A DNA stretch of 41,899 nt from Phycisphaerales bacterium. GTDB taxonomy: Bacteria > Planctomycetota > Phycisphaerae > Phycisphaerales > UBA1924. How positions within the stretch are numbered: position 1 is the first letter of the stretch; the number at the start of each line of letters is the position of its first letter. A program made the translations under genes and the position numbers. This document shows positions 32,365 through 40,064 of the stretch, piece after piece. The stretch spans positions 1 to 41,899 of the forward strand of contig JAJDDM010000114.1 of assembly GCA_029260315.1 (NCBI GenBank), given 5' to 3'. The notes under the pieces are model-generated. The model was not told the DNA's origin. It ran no database searches and was given only the letters and a program-made list of their open reading frames with translations.

Positions 32365-33243
32365 TCACCGTTGATCCGGATCTTCGGTGCTCTCGTTCTC
32401 TCCGGAGCCTTCAAGCGGCCCCTCGCACACCAGGCGGATTCCCACAAACCCGCAATCCGACAGCCACCATGTGCTCTTGGGGATCTGCGGATCGCTCTCC
32501 TGCCATGTGTGGTCCTGGCGGAGGACCTCGCCGAAGGCAAGGCCGTTGGCGTCCTGCTTCCACGAGCCACCGAGGGCGATGGGCTTGGGCTCGTCGGGAT
32601 CCACAGCCCACTCGGCGACGTTGCCATGCATGTCGTACAGGCCCCAGGCGTTCGGCTGCTTCTGCCTGACGGGCTTGGTCGCGTGGGGCGCGTTGACGGC
32701 GAACCACGCGAACTCGTCCAGCATCGACCCGTCGTCGCCGAAGGCGTACGCCATCGTCGCGCCCGCCCTCGCGGCGTGCTCCCATTCCTCGGGCGTGGGC
32801 AGACGGTAACGCTTGCCCGTGAGCTCGCTGAGCCATTTACAAAACTCGATCGCCGCGAGGCGGCTGAGGCTGATGGCGGGATAGCCCGCGTGCCCGAACC
32901 CACGATCCGGCGGGATGTAGGGGCGGCTGGGCCTGCTCGCGCCGTCGGCCTCGCCGCCGACGGGCGCGTCGAGCTCGTACACCCAGACGTCGTACAGATC
33001 CCAAGTGACCTCTGTCTCGCTGAACCACAGCGCAGGAATCTCGACGGTCTTGGTCCCATCCTCGCCCGCGGCCTCGAGCGTGCCCGCCGGGATCGGCACC
33101 ATCGTGAACTCGACAATGGTGCCCGGGATACGCTCGACGAACGCCTCGCCCGCCAGCGCTTTCGTGGCGGTCTGAGCCCGGAGAGCTGCGGTGAACCCCC
33201 CGATGACAATCGAAATGGCTAAAAGGTTCTGCACTCTTCTCAC
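32365..33243 (-). CDS. Secreted SUMF1/FGE-sulfatase-domain protein
   Basis: The 292-residue protein has a signal sequence (RRVQNLLAISIVIGGFTAAL) and an FGE-type C-lectin fold: EFTMVPIPAGTLEAAGEDGT, FSETEVTWDLYDVWV, YPAISLSRLAAIEFCKWLSE, YRLPTPEEWEHAARAGA, WGLYDMHGNVAEWAVDP, IALGGSWKQDANG and FVGIRLVCE. True formylglycine-generating enzymes need cysteines between GGSW and GFR. Here that stretch (EVLRQDHTWQESDPQIPKST) has none, and the only nearby Cys is in SDCGF, so sulfatase activation is doubtful. The SUMF1/EgtB/PvdO superfamily also includes non-catalytic and other iron enzymes. GTG 33243 follows GAGAGGAG; the signal peptide requires a start near here, which makes the gene overlap head-to-head with the ApbE gene. 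Confidence 0.8.
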   Translation of the reverse strand: MRRVQNLLAISIVIGGFTAALRAQTATKALAGEAFVERIPGTIVEFTMVPIPAGTLEAAGEDGTKTVEIPALWFSETEVTWDLYDVWVYELDAPVGGEADGASRPSRPYIPPDRGFGHAGYPAISLSRLAAIEFCKWLSELTGKRYRLPTPEEWEHAARAGATMAYAFGDDGSMLDEFAWFAVNAPHATKPVRQKQPNAWGLYDMHGNVAEWAVDPDEPKPIALGGSWKQDANGLAFGEVLRQDHTWQESDPQIPKSTWWLSDCGFVGIRLVCEGPLEGSGENESTEDPDQR

Positions 33244-34240
33244 GCTCGCACTCCTCTCGCTCGCGCCGGTCCTGGCGGGATGCGGGTCGGCCGGCAAGGC
33301 CGAGCCCTCGCCGACCCTTCAACGCTTCGAGTTTAGATGGGTTGCGATGGGCGTGGGCGCGTCGATCGTGATGGAAGCGTCCGACGAGCGGACCGCGACC
33401 GCCGCGGCTCGCGCCGCCCAGCAGCGCGTCGAGCGGCTCGAAAGTGTGCTGAGCGATTATCGGATGGACAGCGAGGTCTCGCGCCTGCCCGAGCGGCTCG
33501 CATCATCGCATGTCGCCGAGATATCGCCGACACTCGCCCGCACGGCGGGCCTTTCCCGCGGTCTGCGCCATCGCACGGGCGGGGCCTTCGACGAACGCCT
33601 CGGCGAACTGACGAGGGCTTGGCGCGACGCTCGCCGAGCAGGCGAGCCGCCCGATACCGAACGCACCCGCGCCGCGTGGAAGCGCTCGCGCGTCGAGTAC
33701 CAAGTCCGGGATCAACCGCAACCACCGACATTGACCGCCGAGGGACCGATCTGGTTCGACTTCGGCGGCATCGGCAAGGGCCTGGCCTGCGACGAAGCCG
33801 CAGCCGTCCTGCGCTCGCACGGTATCGAACGGTTCCTGATCGACCTCGGCGGCGACCTGCTCGCGGGCGACCCGCCGACCGGCAAACCGGGCTGGCGGAT
33901 CGCGATCGACGCCCTCGAATATGCGCCGTTGTCTGTGGAGCTCTCGCACGCCGCCATCGCGACTTCGGGGGCGCGCTACCAGTCGCTCATCATCGACGGC
34001 GTCGAACACTCGCACATCCTCGACCCGCGAACGGGCGATCCCGTGACGACGCTCCGCGGCGTGACCGTCATTGCGAGCAACGGCGCGACCGCCGACGCCC
34101 TCGCCTCGGCGCTCAGCGTGCTCGGCGAATCCGGCGGATCGCTCATGCGCATCGAGTTCCTCGACGCGCACTGGCGCATCCTCGAACGCTCGTCCGACGG
34201 GTCGATCCGCGAGATCGCGTCCGAGCGGTTCCCGCGCTAA
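33191..34240 (+). CDS. apbE: FAD:protein FMN transferase (ApbE family)
   Basis: ApbE attaches FMN through a phosphoester to Thr/Ser of target redox proteins outside the cytoplasm, using FAD and Mg2+. The 349-residue lipoprotein has a lipobox (LAPVLAGCGS), RFEFRWVAMGVGASIVMEAS, RLESVLSDYRMDSEVSRL, RTGGAFDERLGELTRAWRDA, the core WFDFGGIGKGLACDEAAAVL, FLIDLGGDLLAGD, AIATSGARYQS and SHILDPRTGDPV, all family hallmarks. GTG 33191 has an upstream GGAGAG; ATG 33203 and ATG 33215 (MAKRFCTLLTLALL) are in-frame alternatives. Its 5' end overlaps the divergent SUMF1-like gene by 29-53 bp. A second, partial ApbE is at the window end. No flavinylation target protein is recognisable nearby. Confidence 0.9.
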   Translation: MNPPMTIEMAKRFCTLLTLALLSLAPVLAGCGSAGKAEPSPTLQRFEFRWVAMGVGASIVMEASDERTATAAARAAQQRVERLESVLSDYRMDSEVSRLPERLASSHVAEISPTLARTAGLSRGLRHRTGGAFDERLGELTRAWRDARRAGEPPDTERTRAAWKRSRVEYQVRDQPQPPTLTAEGPIWFDFGGIGKGLACDEAAAVLRSHGIERFLIDLGGDLLAGDPPTGKPGWRIAIDALEYAPLSVELSHAAIATSGARYQSLIIDGVEHSHILDPRTGDPVTTLRGVTVIASNGATADALASALSVLGESGGSLMRIEFLDAHWRILERSSDGSIREIASERFPR

Positions 34241-34298
34241 CTCGCTTTGAATGTGCAGCCCGGGCGCGGATCCAGCGATGGCGCAGCACTCGACGGGG

Positions 34299-34391
34299 GA
34301 TGCCGTGGCCTGAGCGAGTCTTCGAGCGAAGGCCACGCGGTTGCACCTTTGGCGTGGCCTTCGTCGCAAAGCCTCCTCAGACCACGGCACC
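34299..34391 (+). repeat. ~93-bp nested palindrome, copy E
   Basis: Forward copy with one change in each outer left position (GATGCCGTGGCCTGAG) and an intact right arm. It lies in the 186-bp gap between the convergent ApbE and histidine kinase genes, the third copy in such a setting. Confidence 0.88.
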
Positions 34392-34426
34392 GCCGGATCG
34401 ATCGTTCCATGAGGATCAAGATCGCT

Positions 34427-35596
34427 CTAGCCGGCTCGTCGCGTAGTCGCGGCGCACCGCGGCAGATCGATCGAGATCGTCGTCCCCCGCCCCGGCGTGC
34501 TGTCGATCGCGACCGTCGCGCCGTGCTCGCGGGCGATATCACGGACGATCGCCAGCCCCAGCCCGAAGCCGCCCTCGCGCGACGAAAAATCGCGATCGAA
34601 GACCCGATCGAGCGTCGGGCGGTCCATACCGACGCCATTGTCGGTCACGTTGAGGCGGATGGTCGCCCCCTCGCCGGGCGTCTCGAGTGCCAGGCGGATC
34701 TCGCCAACGCCCTCGATCGCTTCGCGCGCGTTGAGCACGAGATTGATCAGCATCTGACGGAACCGCGTCGGGCTCAGACGCACAATCGCCTCGTCCACGT
34801 CGCCCGCCTCGAACGTCACCCGGATCGACGACGGCGTGATCCGTCCCAGCATTCCCATCATCTCCTCAATAAACGCACAAAGGTCGATCGTTGTGAGCGC
34901 CGGCGGCGAGCTGCGCGTGTACTCCAAGAGCGTCCCCACGATGTCGCCCGCCTGCTGGGCAGCCTGCTCGACGTTCGAAACCGCGTCGTGGGCCGGGTCG
35001 GTCAGCTCGATCAATCGCTGGGCCATCTCGGCCTGCCCCTGGATCACCGTCAGCAGGTTGTTGTAATCATGCGCGACGCCCTCGGCGAGCCTGCCGAGCG
35101 TCTCCAGACGCTGGCCCTCGTGGCGACGCAACGCCTCGATCGTGCGAGCCGCGATGTCGGCGAGCAGCTCCAGCGGCTCCAGATCCGCCTGGGCCGGGCG
35201 CGATCCCGCGCGAGGCTCGGCGAGCATGACGCGACCCAGCTTGGCCCCGAGCACCCCGAGAATCGAAACCTCGACCAGGTCGCCGTCTTGCCAGCGGGCC
35301 GATTGATTGTCCGTCGCGATCACTCGGCTTCGTTCGAGGCCCGAGTGGTTTGTGGCATCGTCCTGTCGATCAAGACCCGTGCCCCGCGCGCCGGCGGGCT
35401 CGGCACCCACCGTCGCCTCGCCGACAACGCGATCGTCATCGAGCAACGCTATATGCACCGCGCCCCAACCGAGCGACGACGCGCCCTGGGCGACACGCTC
35501 GATCACCTCGCGCTCGCTCGCGGCACGGACGACGCCGAGGGCCGCTTGCAGCAGGGCGTCATGGGTCTGCGGGTTATGCGCACGTTCAGCCAACAT
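34427..35596 (-). CDS. Sensor histidine kinase with GAF-like input domain
   Basis: The 389-residue soluble kinase has a GAF-like sensor part (about 10-160), a dimerisation/phosphoacceptor helix with His176 in LGRLAEGVAHDYNNLLTVIQ, and an HATPase_c domain. The latter shows the N box LINLVLNAREAIEG, G1 VTDNGVGMD and G2 GGFGLGLAIV. AHDYNN/AHDFNN kinases often lack a membrane anchor and may be hybrid; no receiver domain or response regulator is seen here, so it is an orphan in the window. ATG 35596 with a GAGGA site is chosen; ATG 35707 would add a low-complexity, Arg/Pro-rich N-terminus and is less likely. The start faces the DUF1080 gene across 130 bp. Signal sensed unknown. Confidence 0.83.
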   Translation of the reverse strand: MLAERAHNPQTHDALLQAALGVVRAASEREVIERVAQGASSLGWGAVHIALLDDDRVVGEATVGAEPAGARGTGLDRQDDATNHSGLERSRVIATDNQSARWQDGDLVEVSILGVLGAKLGRVMLAEPRAGSRPAQADLEPLELLADIAARTIEALRRHEGQRLETLGRLAEGVAHDYNNLLTVIQGQAEMAQRLIELTDPAHDAVSNVEQAAQQAGDIVGTLLEYTRSSPPALTTIDLCAFIEEMMGMLGRITPSSIRVTFEAGDVDEAIVRLSPTRFRQMLINLVLNAREAIEGVGEIRLALETPGEGATIRLNVTDNGVGMDRPTLDRVFDRDFSSREGGFGLGLAIVRDIAREHGATVAIDSTPGRGTTISIDLPRCAATTRRAG

Positions 35597-35726
35597 CCGG
35601 TCCTCGTCCGCGCACAGCTCGCGCGAAAGCCTGGGGCATCTGGGATGTCGGCGAGATCGCGGGCCGACTTGCGGGCGACCCGGTACGATCGCTCCGAGAG
35701 CTCGCATGCCCTCGGGAGGGACACCA

Positions 35727-36914
35727 ATGAGAAAGCTGATCCTGGCCTCGATCGCCTCGCTCACCGCACTCGCCAGCGCCCAGCAAGCCGGCCCAGGCTG
35801 GGTCGAGCTGTTCAACGGGGATAACCTGGAAGGATGGACAGCCTCGGGAGACCTGGCAGCCTGGGGCGTCGAGGGTGGCGAACTGGTTATCCAGAACCCC
35901 GGCCAAGGCTGGTGGTTGCGCACCGACAAAACCTACCGCGACTTCGAGCTCGTCCTCGATTTCAACGTCTCCGAGGGCGCGAACTCCGGGCTCGGTCTGC
36001 GCGGCTCGGCCCACGGCGACCCCGCCTTCACCGGCCTCGAACTCCAGATCTACGACAACTTCGGCGATGAGCCCGATGTCAACACTTGCGGCGCGATCTA
36101 CAACGCCATCGCCCCGGCGACCAACGCCGTGCGTCCCGCGGGCGAGTGGAACAGCTATCGCGTCCGCCTCGTCGGCGACACGCTCGACGTCTGGCTCAAC
36201 GGCGAGCACATCCAGCGCGGCCAGAAGCTCGACGATCGCGGTTTCTTCCGCAGCCGCGATCAGAAACTGCCGCTGCGCGATCGCTATTCCACCGGCTACA
36301 TCAGCCTCCAGGATCACGGCCAGGAGGTCCGCTATCGCAACATCCGCATCAAAGACCTCTCGCCCGACCCGGACGCCGGCGGATATCGCCCGCTCTTCGA
36401 CGGCAAGACGACCGACGGCTGGTTCGCTCGTGGCGGCGGGACGTGGACCATCGGCCAGCGCGACCTCGAGGGCGGCGCGGTCATCGGACGCGACGGGCCG
36501 GGGCACCTGTTCAGCGACAAGACGTTCGGCGACTTCGAGCTGCGCGCGTTCGCGAAGGTCAACACCCGCGGCAACAGCGGGCTGTACTTCCGGACGGTCC
36601 CGAACGCGGACAACCCCGACTCATGGCCGACTGGCTACGAGGCACAGGTCGACCAGCACGACCCGAAGAACTTTACGGGCTGCGTTTATGACCGGGCGTG
36701 GCCGGAGAACGCCGACGGACCGATCACGCGCGACGACGCGTGGTTCGACTATCGGATCCGGGCGGTGGGCGATCGCGTGCAGACCTGGATCAACGGCGTG
36801 CCGATGGTGGATGCGCGTCTCTCAGACTTCGATGAAGGGCACTTCGCGCTCCAGACACACCACCGGGGCAATGAGATCATGTATCGCGACGTGCGGGTGC
36901 GAGTGATCGATTAG
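35727..36914 (+). CDS. Secreted tandem DUF1080 (3-keto-disaccharide hydrolase type) protein
   Basis: The 395-residue protein has a signal peptide (MRKLILASIASLTALASAQQ) and two copies of the DUF1080 concanavalin-like domain. The first (about 25-210) includes WVELFNGDNLEGWTASGDLA, GANSGLGLRGSAHGDPAFTG and QDHGQEVRYRNIRIKDL. The second (about 220-395) includes YRPLFDGKTTDGWFARGGGT, GNSGLYFRTVPNADNPDSWP and HHRGNEIMYRDVRVRV. Characterised DUF1080 members cleave 3-keto-glycosides made by Gfo/Idh dehydrogenases, so it fits the many Gfo/Idh genes around. ATG 35727 follows GGGAGGG. Divergent from the histidine kinase. Confidence 0.88.
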   Translation: MRKLILASIASLTALASAQQAGPGWVELFNGDNLEGWTASGDLAAWGVEGGELVIQNPGQGWWLRTDKTYRDFELVLDFNVSEGANSGLGLRGSAHGDPAFTGLELQIYDNFGDEPDVNTCGAIYNAIAPATNAVRPAGEWNSYRVRLVGDTLDVWLNGEHIQRGQKLDDRGFFRSRDQKLPLRDRYSTGYISLQDHGQEVRYRNIRIKDLSPDPDAGGYRPLFDGKTTDGWFARGGGTWTIGQRDLEGGAVIGRDGPGHLFSDKTFGDFELRAFAKVNTRGNSGLYFRTVPNADNPDSWPTGYEAQVDQHDPKNFTGCVYDRAWPENADGPITRDDAWFDYRIRAVGDRVQTWINGVPMVDARLSDFDEGHFALQTHHRGNEIMYRDVRVRVID

Positions 36915-36939
36915 CAGCGCGGTGGACGGGTCGTCCTGT

Positions 36940-36982
36940 GGGTGCCGTGGTCTGAGCGAGTCTTCGAGCGAAGGCCACGCGG
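36940..36982 (+). repeat. ~93-bp palindrome, truncated copy F
   Basis: Only the left half remains (outer arm plus CGAGTCTTCGAGCGAAGGCC ACGCGG); the sequence then diverges completely. The retained half is the one best conserved in all copies, which may mean it is the functional end. Confidence 0.85.
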
Positions 36983-37072
36983 CTTTCGGAGGCCCATGCG
37001 CGAGCTTGGGCTCGTTTGCCGTTCGAAGCATCAAGAACTTACGGACGTGGGTCGGAGTTCAGGCCGCGAGCC

Positions 37073-37266
37073 ATTTGCGTCGTTTGTCACGAGTGCTTCG
37101 CGGCAGAATGCTTGCGCGCGTGTCGAGCGTCGTGCCACCAACCGCTGCTTTGAGCGGTTGGTGTTTTTTGGCGCTCTCCCAGAAGCACCAGCCGTGCAAA
37201 GCCACGGCTGGTGGCACGTCGCTCGGTCATCCGCATCTGTTCGAGTTCTCCGCCAGTTGACGCAAA
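37073..37266. repeat. ~194-bp palindromic element, family 2 copy 2
   Basis: Bounded by TTTGCGTC (37074-37081) and GACGCAAA (37259-37266). The core at 37131-37218 matches 20021-20109 closely: arms CGTGCCACCA / TGGTGGCACG and the same two inner hairpins, with a changed centre (TTTTTTGGCGCTCTCCCAGA). The flanks between core and termini match copy 1 only near the ends. Confidence 0.75.
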
Positions 37267-37412
37267 GCGCTCGCGGGCTTGGACTCATTTGCTGTTCGAG
37301 TTGTCAAGGGGTCGCGGACGTGGGTCAGAGCCCAGGCTCGCGCCAGGGCCTCTCTTGGCGACCGGCTGGAAGCCGGTGCCACCGCTCGAAGTCAGGCCAC
37401 GGCGCCGGCGGA

Positions 37413-37874
37413 CTACGCGTCTGGCGACGCGCCCTCAGCGACCGTCTTGAGCTCCTGCATGTCCCTTTGGAACAGCTTCGCGCAGGTCTTCATCATCATC
37501 CTGGCGGTCGCCGCGTACATGATCTTCGCGAAGAACGTCTGCGGCGTCGCGTCGAAGCTCACGTCCACGCGCGTCCCGCCGTTCTCATCGCTGAACAGGA
37601 ACGTCGTCATGTAGTGCGCCCCGCACGACTCGGCCTCGACGCAGTAGCTCTCGTTCGGCACGAAGCCCGTGAACCACATCTCCTCGGTGTGCTCCTTGCC
37701 CATCATTTTGCGGGTCTCGCGGAAGCGCGTCCCCTCGCCGACGGGCCCCTCGGTGAGCACCTCGTTGCGGATGATCCCGCTGATGCGGTCGCTCAAGTTG
37801 TGGACGTCGGTGAACAGCGCGAACACGCGGTCGCGCGGCGCGTCAATCGAAACTCCCGTCTGCACACTCGCCAT
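37413..37874 (-). CDS. SRPBCC (START/Bet v 1-like) family protein
   Basis: The 153-residue protein fits the polyketide-cyclase/START-like helix-grip fold: ASVQTGVSIDAPRDRVFALF at the N-terminus, DRISGIIRNEVLTEGPVGEG, TRFRETRKMMGKEHTEEMWF, GGTRVDVSFDATPQTFFAKI, and a long C-terminal helix (MMMKTCAKLFQRDMQELKTV). These proteins bind hydrophobic ligands; no specific ligand or reaction can be read. ATG 37874 follows AAGGAAAG; the longer frame to 37940 reads into palindrome copy G. Probably its own unit, upstream flanked by copy G and downstream by the repeat-filled gap. Confidence 0.82.
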   Translation of the reverse strand: MASVQTGVSIDAPRDRVFALFTDVHNLSDRISGIIRNEVLTEGPVGEGTRFRETRKMMGKEHTEEMWFTGFVPNESYCVEAESCGAHYMTTFLFSDENGGTRVDVSFDATPQTFFAKIMYAATARMMMKTCAKLFQRDMQELKTVAEGASPDA

Positions 37875-37892
37875 GTCACTTTCCTTCCGTTG

Positions 37893-37985
37893 GGTGCCGT
37901 GGTCTGAGGCGGCTCTGCGACGACGGCCACGCGGTTGCACGTCCCGCGTGGCCTTCGCTCGAAGACTCGCTCAGGCCACGGCACC
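37893..37985 (-). repeat. ~93-bp nested palindrome, copy G with flipped centre
   Basis: The arms read in the reverse orientation (left GGCGGCTCTGCGACGACGGC, right GGCCTTCGCTCGAAGACTCG), but the central GCGGTTGCACGT reads in the forward orientation as in copies C, D and E. It lies between the Gfo/Idh stop (37992) and the SRPBCC start (37874), both minus. Confidence 0.85.
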
Positions 37986-37991
37986 TCAATC

Positions 37992-39008
37992 CTACACGAT
38001 TCGCATCAGGCTCCCGCGCTCCAAACTGCAAGCTTCTGCCTCCAGAATCCGCGTCACCGCCACGGCGTCGTTCATCGTCGCGTCCAGTGCCCCGCCGATG
38101 CGGACTCGCTCGATAAGGTGCTCAATCTCCAGGTCCCACCCATTGGCCTCGGGCAGCTCGATCGCCCGCGTGCCGGTCTCGTCGTGAACCAGCAACTCGG
38201 GTTCACGACCGAGATCGAAGTCCGCCGTCGCCCGTTCAAAGTTGACGGTGTACCGCATGCGGTACCCGAACGCCGGCTGCTGCTTCCAGCTGCCCTCTGC
38301 GATGATCGGTCCGGGGGCATCATCGAACAGGTAGGTCGTCGCGAGCTGCATCCGATTGCCGGTGGTCAGCACGGCGCTGGGCATCCCCAGGCACCAGTAC
38401 ACGAAGTCTGAGTCGTGGATGTGCAGGTCGAACAGCGCTCCGCCGGAACGAGCGGCGTCGTTATAGAAACCCGGTGCCCAATCCGGCACGCTGCCCAGGC
38501 GCGTCAGCGACATCGAACGCAGCGGGCCGAACCCGCCATCGTCGATCCGCTCCTTAATCCACCGCCACGCTGGCCAGAACCGGATACACATCGCCGGCAT
38601 GCAAAGCGTCTCGGCATCGCCGGCGGCCTGCGCCAATCGCTCGACATCCGCGAGCATGATCGCCACCGGCTTCTCGATCAGCACATGCTTGCCCGATTCC
38701 AGCGCCCGGATCGCCAGATCGACATGCGTGTCCGTCGGCGTGCAGATCGAGACGAGCTCGATTTCCCTTTGTTCAAGCAGTGCCGAAGCGTTCTCAAAGC
38801 CCCGCACCTCGCGAGGGTCGAACAGCACGTCGCTCCCGCCCGCGTCGATGTTCCCCGCAGTCGCGACCTTGCCCGCCCGCCGGTCCGGATCCTGATCCGC
38901 GACGCCCACGAGTCGGCACCGCCCGCCCAGACGCTGATACGCCTTGACATGCGTCTGGCCCATGAATCCCAGGCCCACGACCCCGACGCCTATCGGCCGA
39001 TCGCTCAC
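37992..39008 (-). CDS. Cytosolic Gfo/Idh/MocA family oxidoreductase
   Basis: The 338-residue dehydrogenase lacks an export signal: it begins directly with the Rossmann strand IGVGVVGLGFMGQTHVKAYQ. It then shows SICTPTDTHVDLAIRALESG, the lysine motif VLIEKPVAIMLADV, and the substrate-side LFDLHIHDSDFVYWCLGMPS. It probably oxidises or reduces a sugar or sugar acid with NAD(P). GTG 39008 overlaps the stop of the upstream sugar-isomerase-like gene (GTGA), so the two are coupled and likely act in one short pathway. Unlike the other four family members in this window it stays in the cytoplasm, so it may handle products taken up after outside oxidation. Confidence 0.87.
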   Translation of the reverse strand: MSDRPIGVGVVGLGFMGQTHVKAYQRLGGRCRLVGVADQDPDRRAGKVATAGNIDAGGSDVLFDPREVRGFENASALLEQREIELVSICTPTDTHVDLAIRALESGKHVLIEKPVAIMLADVERLAQAAGDAETLCMPAMCIRFWPAWRWIKERIDDGGFGPLRSMSLTRLGSVPDWAPGFYNDAARSGGALFDLHIHDSDFVYWCLGMPSAVLTTGNRMQLATTYLFDDAPGPIIAEGSWKQQPAFGYRMRYTVNFERATADFDLGREPELLVHDETGTRAIELPEANGWDLEIEHLIERVRIGGALDATMNDAVAVTRILEAEACSLERGSLMRIV

Positions 39009-39838
39009 GAGGCGCTCCCGGCGAGCGCCAGGCGGCTTCGCACGATGTCGTGCGCTGCGCGCACATCCGCGACTCTCTTGTCTCCGCCCTCGCGCTCGAT
39101 GACCACGCCCACGTCCGGGCGATGGTCGCCCAAGAGCGTGCAGAACGCGTCCCAATCGACCTCGCCCTTCCCGGCCGGCGTCTCCTCGCCCCAGGTGCCC
39201 GGGGTCTTCGTCCATCGCGCGTCCTTGATGTGGATCTGTTTCACATGGGCCATGAGCGAGCGCAGGGCCTCAATGGGATCGCCCGTGCCGTAGAGGATCA
39301 TGTTCGCGGGATCGAAGTTGACGCCGAGGTCGTGTCCGCCCAGTTCCTTGAGCACGCCGAGCATGGTGTCGGCGGACTCCTGCCCGGTCTCGAACGCGAC
39401 GGCGAGGCCCCGCGAGCGGAACGCATCCACGATCTGCGACGTGCGACCCATGATCTTGGCTCGCTCCGGATCGTTCGGGTCGTGGGGGATAACCCCGGCG
39501 TGGAAGGTGACGAGGGAGAGACCGAGAGCCTCGGCGATCTCGGCATTCTGGCGAGCCCCGGCGAGATTGGCCTCCCACGTCTCATCGGGCCGCACCCCGC
39601 CGGTGCGACTGATCGCGTCCAGCGTCGAGTAATCCTCGTCTGCCATCATCATCATGCCCGAGAGGATGTCGATGCCGTCGAGCGCTCGGCGGGTGTCGTC
39701 GAGCGACCAGGAGCCGTCGCGGATGGGGTCGAGGGCGAGTTGGACGGCGGACATGCCGCAGGCGCGGACCTTGGCGGCGAGGTCGGCGGGGCCGGCGGGC
39801 TGGAGCGACCACGAGCAGACACCGATCGGATGGGCCAT
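39005..39838 (-). CDS. Sugar phosphate isomerase/epimerase-like TIM-barrel protein
   Basis: The 277-residue protein belongs to the xylose-isomerase-like TIM-barrel group (AP_endonuc_2): IGVCSWSLQPAGPADLAAKV, LSLVTFHAGVIPHDPND, GLAVAFETGQESADTMLGVL, LGVNFDPANMILYGTGDPIE, HVKQIHIKDARWTKTPGTWG (metal-binding H-x-KD) and GVVIEREGGDKRVADV. The E-D-H-E set of metal ligands is present. It could isomerise or epimerise a keto sugar, or act as a 3-keto-glycoside processing enzyme. ATG 39838 starts at MAHPIGVCSW; no signal peptide. Its stop overlaps the GTG of the downstream Gfo/Idh gene, so the pair forms an operon. It diverges from the 40065 Gfo/Idh gene. Confidence 0.87.
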   Translation of the reverse strand: MAHPIGVCSWSLQPAGPADLAAKVRACGMSAVQLALDPIRDGSWSLDDTRRALDGIDILSGMMMMADEDYSTLDAISRTGGVRPDETWEANLAGARQNAEIAEALGLSLVTFHAGVIPHDPNDPERAKIMGRTSQIVDAFRSRGLAVAFETGQESADTMLGVLKELGGHDLGVNFDPANMILYGTGDPIEALRSLMAHVKQIHIKDARWTKTPGTWGEETPAGKGEVDWDAFCTLLGDHRPDVGVVIEREGGDKRVADVRAAHDIVRSRLALAGSAS

Positions 39839-39937
39839 GGGCGAAATCCCCCTTTGCGGCTGAACGTGTGCGACAACGGTATCGTGTGGGGGCGAGTTGC
39901 GGCGTCGTGGCTTGCTCAGTCGGCGAAAGTCACTACT

Positions 39938-39985
39938 CTGACGGGTTGGGGTCTGACGGGTTGGGGCTGACAGGTTGGCCGGGGC
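39938..39985. repeat. Short tandem repeat in divergent promoter region
   Basis: About three 15-bp units (CTGACGGGTTGGGGT, CTGACGGGTTGGGGC, TGACAGGTTGGCCGG) stand between the divergent TIM-barrel (start 39838) and Gfo/Idh (start 40065) genes. They could be repeated binding sites for a regulator or simple slippage products. Confidence 0.5.
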
Positions 39986-40064
39986 CGTACGCGGAGTCGG
40001 GAGCGACCAACAAGAAGCGGTCGTGCCTGCGGCGCGTGCGTAGAAAGCAGCAAAGGGGATGTCG

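Larger units (their letters stand above)
36915..37412. repeat. Repeat-filled convergent intergenic region
   Basis: No gene is supported in these 498 bp between the convergent DUF1080 and SRPBCC genes. The order is: half-copy F of the 93-bp palindrome (36940-36982); a 61-bp direct repeat (37004-37064); palindromic element family 2 copy 2 (37073-37266); the second direct repeat (37277-37337, about three quarters identical by eye); and a GACCGGCTGGAAGCCGGT hairpin (37358-37383). It looks like a landing site where several repeat families have gathered. Confidence 0.7.

Noticed and set aside
13424-37985. Seven similar repeats considered as a CRISPR array
   Set aside because: Copies are kilobases apart in both orientations with no spacers or cas genes.
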